Assembly: GCF_014647235.1 (NCBI RefSeq)
Contig: NZ_BMOU01000004.1
Coordinates: 62,379 to 126,378 of the forward strand
From: Haloarcula pellucida
GTDB taxonomy: Archaea > Halobacteriota > Halobacteria > Halobacteriales > Haloarculaceae
Reading direction: 5' to 3'
Length of the DNA stretch: 64,000 nucleotides
The notes beneath the pieces were generated by a model. That model saw only the letters and a list, made by a program, of their open reading frames with translations. It was not told the DNA's origin and did no database searches. This document shows, piece after piece, positions 59,104 through 64,000 of the stretch. The position numbers were made by a program, and so were the translations under genes. Within the stretch, counting starts at the first letter, position 1. Every line of letters begins with the position of its first letter.

Positions 59104-59130
59104 CCGTAGAAGCCGTTTGGCGTACTACGG
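59104..59130 (+). promoter_or_regulatory. Leader hairpin before rpl1, candidate L1 autoregulation site
   Basis: CCGTAG (59104-59109) pairs with CTACGG (59125-59130); inside, GCC (59112-59114) pairs with GGC (59119-59121) across a GTTT loop. Two helices with an asymmetric internal loop (AA / GTA) are the general form of an L1-binding site on mRNA, which mimics 23S rRNA. The TATA element CTTTAAG (59045-59051) predicts a ~70-nt leader holding it. Confidence 0.5.
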
Positions 59131-59139
59131 AGGTGAACA

Positions 59140-59778
59140 ATGGCAGACCAGGAAATAGAGAACGCAGTCTCTCGCGCACTCGAGGACGCACCTGAGCGGA
59201 ACTTCCGCGAGACGGTCGACCTCGCTGTCAACCTGCGCGATTTGGACCTAAACGACCCGTCGAACCGCGTCGACGAGTCCGTCGTTCTGCCTGCCGGCAC
59301 CGGTCAGGAGACCAACATTGTGGTCTTCGCCGAGGGCGAGACAGCCCTTCGTGCCGAGGAGGCAGCAGACGACGTACTCGACGAGGACGAACTCGAGGAA
59401 CTTGGAGGCGACGACGACGCCGCCAAGGACCTCGCCGATGCAACTGACTTCTTCATCGCAGAGAAGGACATGATGCAGGACATCGGTCGATACCTCGGGA
59501 CCGTCCTCGGCCCGCGCGGGAAGATGCCGGAACCGCTCGACCCCGACGACGACGTCGTCGAGGTTATCAACCGCATGAAAAACACCGTGCAGCTGCGCAG
59601 TGGGGAGCGGCGGACGTTCCACACGCGCGTCGGCGCCGAAGACATGTCCGCCGAGGACATCGCCGACAACATCGACGTCATCGTACGTCGACTGCACGCC
59701 GACCTCGAGAAGGGGCCGCTCAACATCGACACCGTCTACGTGAAGACGACGATGGGCCCCGCCGTGGAGGTGGCCTGA
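59140..59778 (+). CDS. rpl1: 50S ribosomal protein L1
   Basis: A 212-residue stalk protein and mRNA repressor. Recognisable by [55 protein letters not shown] and the C-terminal [21 protein letters not shown] end. First gene of the L1-L10-L12 operon; it ends one base before the rpl10 start. Confidence 0.97.
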   Translation: MADQEIENAVSRALEDAPERNFRETVDLAVNLRDLDLNDPSNRVDESVVLPAGTGQETNIVVFAEGETALRAEEAADDVLDEDELEELGGDDDAAKDLADATDFFIAEKDMMQDIGRYLGTVLGPRGKMPEPLDPDDDVVEVINRMKNTVQLRSGERRTFHTRVGAEDMSAEDIADNIDVIVRRLHADLEKGPLNIDTVYVKTTMGPAVEVA

Positions 59779-59779
59779 T

Positions 59780-60823
59780 ATGAGCGCTGAACGCAAGACA
59801 GAGACCATCCCCCAGTGGAAGCAAGACGAGGTCGACTCCATCGTCGAGATGGTCGAATCCTACGAGAGCGTCGGCGTCGTCAACATCGCCGGGATTCCGT
59901 CCCGACAGCTCCAGGACATGCGCCGTGACCTCCACGGCACCGCGGAGCTCCGGGTCTCCCGGAACACGCTGCTCCGACGCGCCCTCGAGGAAGTCGACGA
60001 CGGCCTCGAAGACCTGACGCAGTTCGTCAGCGGGCAGGTCGGCCTCATCGGCACGAACAGCAACCCGTTCTCGCTGTTCCAGGAACTCGAAGCGTCGAAG
60101 ACGCCCGCGCCCATCGGCGCCGGCGAAGTCGCCCCGAACGACATCGTCATCCCCGAGGGTGACACCGGTGTCGACCCGGGCCCGTTCGTCGGCGAACTGC
60201 AGGCTATCGGTGCCGACGCCCGCATTCAGGAGGGGTCGATTCAGGTCCTCTCCGACTCGACGGTGCTCGACGCCGGCGAGGAAGTCTCGCAGGACCTCGC
60301 GAACGTCCTCAACGAACTGGGCATCGAGCCCAAAGAGGTCGGTCTCGACCTGCGCGGCGTCTTCGCGGACGGCGTCCTCTTCGAACCCGAGGAACTCGAA
60401 CTCGACGTCGAGGAGTACGAGCAGAACATCCGTGCGGCCGCCGGGCAGGCGTTCAACCTCTCGGTCAACGCCGGCTACCCGACCGCACAGACCGTGCCGA
60501 CCATGCTCCAGTCCGCGAGCGGCGACGCCAAGAGCCTCGCGCTGCAGGCCGCCATCGAGGACCCCGAGGTCGTCCCCGACCTCGTGAGCAAGGCCGACGC
60601 ACAGGTCCGAGCGCTCGCCTCGCAGATCGACGACGAAGAGGCACTGCCGGAGGAGCTCCAGGACGTGGATGCCGCCCCGGCCACCGAGGAATCGACTGAC
60701 GACCAGACCGAGGACACCGCATCCGAGGACGACGCCGACGACGCCGAGGCCGCCACAGACGAGGCCGAGGACGACGATGACGACGACGAAGACGCCGGCG
60801 ACGCGCTCGGAGCGATGTTCTAA
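59780..60823 (+). CDS. rpl10: 50S ribosomal protein L10 (acidic P0)
   Basis: A 347-residue archaeal P0: an N-terminal 23S-rRNA-binding domain ([44 protein letters not shown]), an insertion domain, and C-terminal helices that carry L12 dimers before a long Asp/Glu-rich, Thr-containing tail ending [11 protein letters not shown]. It matches the usual archaeal length. Confidence 0.97.
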   Translation: MSAERKTETIPQWKQDEVDSIVEMVESYESVGVVNIAGIPSRQLQDMRRDLHGTAELRVSRNTLLRRALEEVDDGLEDLTQFVSGQVGLIGTNSNPFSLFQELEASKTPAPIGAGEVAPNDIVIPEGDTGVDPGPFVGELQAIGADARIQEGSIQVLSDSTVLDAGEEVSQDLANVLNELGIEPKEVGLDLRGVFADGVLFEPEELELDVEEYEQNIRAAAGQAFNLSVNAGYPTAQTVPTMLQSASGDAKSLALQAAIEDPEVVPDLVSKADAQVRALASQIDDEEALPEELQDVDAAPATEESTDDQTEDTASEDDADDAEAATDEAEDDDDDDEDAGDALGAMF

Positions 60824-60841
60824 CACCACCACTACAGAACA

Positions 60842-61183
60842 ATGGAATACGTATACGCTGCACTCATCCTGAACGAATCGGGCGAAGAGATCAACGAAGA
60901 CAACCTCACCGACGTGCTCGACGCCGCTGGCGTCGACGTCGAGGAGTCCCGCGTCAAGGCCCTCGTCGCCGCCCTCGAGGACGTCGACATCGAGGAGGCC
61001 GTCGAACAGGCCGCTGCCGCACCCGTCCCCGCCAGTGGCGGCGCCGCCGCGCCCGCCGAGGGCGAGGAGAGCGCCGACGAGGACGACGACGAGGCCGAGG
61101 AAGAGGCCGCAGACGAGGACGACGGCGACGACGACGAGGACGACGAGGCCAGCGGCGAGGGTCTCGGCGAACTCTTCGGCTAA
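60842..61183 (+). CDS. rpl12: 50S ribosomal protein L12 (P1/P2 type)
   Basis: A 113-residue stalk protein: [59 protein letters not shown], an Ala-Pro hinge, an acidic linker and GLGELFG at the end, the factor-binding motif shared with L10. It is last gene of the operon, 18 bases after rpl10. Confidence 0.97.
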   Translation: MEYVYAALILNESGEEINEDNLTDVLDAAGVDVEESRVKALVAALEDVDIEEAVEQAAAAPVPASGGAAAPAEGEESADEDDDEAEEEAADEDDGDDDEDDEASGEGLGELFG

Positions 61184-61280
61184 CTCGGCAGTACTCGACC
61201 AGCATTTCTTTCGCGAACGTCCGACCAGCGACGGCGCTGTCGACCCGACGTTGAAGTAGGAAGCCGGGACCAGCGAGCGT

Positions 61281-62507
61281 ATGCTCCCGGTCAGACTGAC
61301 GGCAGAGCCGCTGGCAGTCGCGGGAGTGGTGCTCGCGATAGCGGGTGGGGTCTGTCTCGGGTGCGCAAGCGGCCTCGTGCCCGGCCTGCACGCCAACACG
61401 CTGGCGCTGTTACTCGCGGCGACGGCTGGACAGATTCCCGGACCGCGCGTGTACGTCGGCGCGGCCATGCTGGCGGCCGGCGTGACACACACCTTTCTCG
61501 ACGTCGTGCCGGCGCTGGCACTCGGCGTCCCCGACCCGGCGATGGCCGCCGGAGCACTCCCCGGACATCGACTCGTCGTCGAAGGTCGAGGCCGCGAAGC
61601 ACTCCGCCTGTCGGCGCTCGGAAGCGCCGGGGCCGTCCTGCTCGCGGCCCCGCTAGCACTCCCGGTTACGGCCGTCATGACGCGGCTGTATCCAGTCGTC
61701 TCCGCGCACCTCTCGCTGGTGCTAGCCGGTATCGCGGCGCTGCTCGTCGTGACAGAACGCGGGCCGCGTCGACGGGTCGGCGCACTGGTGTCGCTCGGGT
61801 CGAGCGGCGGCCTCGGCCTCCTGTTTCTCGACGCGCCTCTCTCCGGTGTCCTCCCGGTCGCCGACGTCCTCGTCCCATTGTTCGCCGGGTTGTTCGGTGC
61901 GCCGGTGTTGCTCGCTGCAATCGAAGGCGATGGCGTCCCGCCGCAGGCCGACCCGGCGGTGACGACGCCGCGACGGACGGTTGCGACGCTGGCGACAGTC
62001 GGCACGCTCTGTGGGGCCGTCGTCGGCTACCTCCCCGGTGTGTCGAGTGCTATCGCGGCGACCCTGGCGTTGGGGGTAACGTCGACACGCGGGCCGCGAG
62101 CGTTCGTCGTCACGACGAGCGGTGTCAACACGGCCACGGCGGTGTTCGCGCTGTTCGCGCTCGTCACGTTCGGTGACCCCCGAACCGGAGTCTTAGTCGC
62201 ACTGGACCGAGCGAACGTACCGCTCGCACTCCCGGTGTTGGTGACTGCCGTCGTCGTCGCCGCCGTCGCCGGTGCCCTGCTGGTCCCGTGGCTCGGCGAC
62301 CGCTATCTGCGGACGGTCGGCCGACTGGACCCTGCGTGGCTCTCTGTGTCCGTGTTGGCCGCGCTCCTCGTCCTCTCCGGCGTGTTCGCTGGTCACATCG
62401 GTGTCGCCGCGTTCGGGGCCGCGACGCTCGCCGGCCACGTCCCGCCGCGCTTTGACTGCCGGCGGGCGACGCTGATGGGGGTCCTGCTCGTCCCCCTCAT
62501 GTTATAG
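61281..62507 (+). CDS. TctA-like (DUF112) permease
   Basis: A 408-residue multi-pass protein. The N-terminal half shows CASGLVPGLHANTLALLLAATAGQIPGPRVYVGAAMLAAGVTHTFLDVVPALALGVPDP, and a similar Gly-Pro-rich GYLPGVSSAIAATLALG occurs in the second half, giving the internal-repeat pattern of the tripartite tricarboxylate transporter permease. No TctB/TctC partners are adjacent, so this haloarchaeal branch may act alone. It overlaps the convergent corA by six bases. Confidence 0.85.
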   Translation: MLPVRLTAEPLAVAGVVLAIAGGVCLGCASGLVPGLHANTLALLLAATAGQIPGPRVYVGAAMLAAGVTHTFLDVVPALALGVPDPAMAAGALPGHRLVVEGRGREALRLSALGSAGAVLLAAPLALPVTAVMTRLYPVVSAHLSLVLAGIAALLVVTERGPRRRVGALVSLGSSGGLGLLFLDAPLSGVLPVADVLVPLFAGLFGAPVLLAAIEGDGVPPQADPAVTTPRRTVATLATVGTLCGAVVGYLPGVSSAIAATLALGVTSTRGPRAFVVTTSGVNTATAVFALFALVTFGDPRTGVLVALDRANVPLALPVLVTAVVVAAVAGALLVPWLGDRYLRTVGRLDPAWLSVSVLAALLVLSGVFAGHIGVAAFGAATLAGHVPPRFDCRRATLMGVLLVPLML

Positions 62508-63479
62508 GTAACCCCGACGGCGAAAGTGAACGAGCATGACGGCCACCATCAACGTCATCCCCAGCAGAGTGGCTGGATACCCGTACGTCCAGCCGAGTTC
62601 GGGCATGTTGTAGGCGCTCTCGCCGAAGTTCATGCCGTAGACGCCGACGACGAACGTCAGCGGGATGAAAATCGTCGCGACGACGGTGAGTACCTTCATC
62701 ACCTCGTTGGTCGACTGCGAGAGCGTGTTGAGGTAGATGTCCCGCGCACCGGAGACGAGGTCACGGTACGTCTCGGTCAGGTCGACTATCTGGACGAGGT
62801 GGTCGTGGACGTCGCGGAAGTACTTCTCCGTCTGTGGCTGTATCTGCTGTGGGTCGCCGCGGGCGAGGACGCCGATGGCTTCACGCGCGGGCCAGACCTG
62901 CTTGCGAAAGGACAGCAGGTCCCGGCGGACGTCGTTTATCTTCTCAAGCGTCTCGATGTCCGTCGAGACGGTGACTTCCTCTTCGATCTCTTCGATGTCC
63001 GTCTCGACGTCGTCAAGCAGGTCGAAGTAGGCGTCGACGACGACGTCGACGACGCGGTAGGCGGTGAAGTCGGGGCCGCGGTGGAGCAGGCGTTCGTCCC
63101 CGCGTTCGACGGCGTCCATCACCCGCTGTACCGGCTTGGCTGCCCCTGTAGACATCGTGACGACCCAGTCCCGACCGATGAAGATGGCAATCGGGGTGGT
63201 CCGTACCTCCTTCTCGAAGGTCGTCTCGCCGGGAGTGAGCGAGGCGCTCTTGATGAGGACGAACGTGTGGTCGGCGTACTCCTCGGTCTTGGCTCTGACG
63301 TCGCCCCTGACGTCGTCGATAGCCAGCGGGTGGAGGTCGAACGCTGCGACGACGGCGTCTATCTCGTCGTCGGTGGCCTCGGCGACGTGGACCCACGTCG
63401 TTCCGACGGCGCGGCGGGCGCTGGCGAGATCGTCGTAGGCGACGGCCGTCTCGTCGGCGTACACGAGTGCCGAAATCAC
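62502..63479 (-). CDS. corA: CorA-family magnesium/cobalt transporter
   Basis: A 325-residue channel with the large cytoplasmic funnel domain (VLIKSASLTPGETTFEKEVRTTPIAIFIG), long stalk helix, and two C-terminal helices around the YGMNF selectivity motif (VVGVYGMNFGESAYNMPELGWTYGYPATL). The GTG start at 63479 overlaps the upstream 56-residue gene by four bases (GTGA) and gives the family start VISALVYADE. Confidence 0.93.
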   Translation of the reverse strand: MISALVYADETAVAYDDLASARRAVGTTWVHVAEATDDEIDAVVAAFDLHPLAIDDVRGDVRAKTEEYADHTFVLIKSASLTPGETTFEKEVRTTPIAIFIGRDWVVTMSTGAAKPVQRVMDAVERGDERLLHRGPDFTAYRVVDVVVDAYFDLLDDVETDIEEIEEEVTVSTDIETLEKINDVRRDLLSFRKQVWPAREAIGVLARGDPQQIQPQTEKYFRDVHDHLVQIVDLTETYRDLVSGARDIYLNTLSQSTNEVMKVLTVVATIFIPLTFVVGVYGMNFGESAYNMPELGWTYGYPATLLGMTLMVAVMLVHFRRRGYL

Positions 63480-63646
63480 GGTTCGCCCTCCGCTCGACCG
63501 GACCGGCCGACGGCGAGCGCCGTCAACCCGAACATGAGCGCGGTCAGCGAGAACGCACGACCCGGATAGGGCATCGTGACGCCCAGCACGTATCCGAGCA
63601 CCCCGACGACGGTGAGTACAGCACCCATCAGCGAGACGGGTTGCAT
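63476..63646 (-). CDS. 56-residue membrane protein upstream of corA
   Basis: MQPVSLMGAVLTVVGVLGYVLGVTMPYPGRAFSLTALMFGLTALAVGRSGRAEGEP: two short helices with a turn at TMPYPGRA. The stop overlaps the corA GTG (GTGA). The TATA-like TTTTTATC, centred 25 bp upstream, supports the leaderless ATG at 63646. It is a small transporter-associated protein or an anchor; function unknown. Confidence 0.72.
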   Translation of the reverse strand: MQPVSLMGAVLTVVGVLGYVLGVTMPYPGRAFSLTALMFGLTALAVGRSGRAEGEP

Positions 63647-63697
63647 GCCCCACCAATCACGGTGCCGATAAAAAAGCGTACCCCCGCGAACGCCGAG

Positions 63698-64000
63698 TCA
63701 GTCTCCGCTGTGGGTGATGCCGCCGAACATCGTGTCGACTCTGGCACGCTCGTTTATTTGCTTGGGGTGGACCGCGAGGACGATCAGGACGTCGCCTTCG
63801 TGTTCGAAACTGGCGACGTGCATCCGGACGTCTATCTCCTGTCCCTGTACGGTCACAGTCCCCGAGAACATCCCGACGTCACGGGGTTCTCCGAGTACCT
63901 CGACGGTTCGGTTGCCCTCGGACTGCACGTCACCGACGCCGCTGGCACGACCCGCAAACTGTTCGACGACCCGCCGGTTCGACCACTGTGCGGCCGGGTT
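63698..64000 (-). CDS. DUF6517-like protein, C-terminal part (truncated at window edge)
   Basis: The frame is open to the window end, so only the last 100 codons are seen: ...VVEQFAGRASGVGDVQSEGNRTVEVLGEPRDVGMFSGTVTVQGQEIDVRMHVASFEHEGDVLIVLAVHPKQINERARVDTMFGGITHSGD. The pattern fits the haloarchaeal DUF6517 lipoprotein family, which I recall only loosely. The Met near 63928 is internal. Confidence 0.6.
   Translation of the reverse strand, partial: NPAAQWSNRRVVEQFAGRASGVGDVQSEGNRTVEVLGEPRDVGMFSGTVTVQGQEIDVRMHVASFEHEGDVLIVLAVHPKQINERARVDTMFGGITHSGD

Noticed and set aside
59720..62005. Long frame antisense to rpl10, rpl12 and the permease
   Set aside because: Runs across three well-supported genes on the other strand; low-complexity sequence.

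Overview
The window is chromosomal DNA of a halophilic archaeon (class Halobacteria, probably a Haloarcula relative). The evidence is high GC, very acidic proteins, TATA boxes about 27 bp upstream of start codons (leaderless genes), and archaeal markers: TFB, RNA polymerase subunit L, ribosomal L11, L1, L10 and L12, diphthine synthase, an S-layer glycoprotein with a PGF-CTERM tail, and archaeosortase A. No name can be assigned from sequence alone.

Layout. 0-6 kb: a truncated membrane gene, gatCA, tfb, NUDIX, UspA and a PHP/asparagine-synthase pair. 6-20.5 kb: a nitric-oxide/low-oxygen region with a radical-SAM and PaaB-like pair, a NO reductase, an arsRC pair, an exported two-domain multicopper oxidase, a heme-copper-oxidase-like membrane protein, two DUF2249 genes, two cupins, a stand-alone GluTR dimerisation domain and several unknown small genes. 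Two shared promoter motifs link this region: CGAA-N4-TTCG (five sites, several exactly between divergent genes) and a 19-bp GTTCYCA-N5-TGGGAAC-like box (four sites). 20.5-30 kb: TetR with its operators, purL, a histidine kinase/FIST pair, a PQQ-propeller lipoprotein, hisF and rpoL. 30.1-30.95 kb: a dense non-coding repeat island. 31-37 kb: an oxidase subunit III cluster, a lipoprotein with a PGF-CTERM tail, a zinc alcohol dehydrogenase and others.

37.1-46.9 kb is foreign. An element of about 8.7 kb lies between a 12-bp copy of the tRNA-Thr 3' end (38157) and the intact tRNA-Thr (46852-46925). It carries a tyrosine integrase, a 1040-residue AT-rich gene, an RHH-like protein, a D5/P4-type primase-helicase, an AbrB-like protein and small genes. 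The 1040-residue protein reads as SIR2-like, then a STAND-like P-loop NTPase, then helical repeats, then a C-terminal cold-shock/OB fold. That is the core architecture described for animal SAMD9/SAMD9L antiviral proteins, and here the canonical SIR2 catalytic His is Met. It is the strongest candidate for an undescribed system, most likely virus or element defence. Remnants of another tRNA 3' end on the left suggest repeated integrations at this site.

47-64 kb is core again: UspA, Trm5-type methyltransferase, dph5, artA next to its likely main substrate (the S-layer glycoprotein), a VOC protein, a DRG-type GTPase, L11, a histidine kinase, L1-L10-L12 with a leader hairpin, a TctA-like permease, CorA, and a truncated gene at the right edge.
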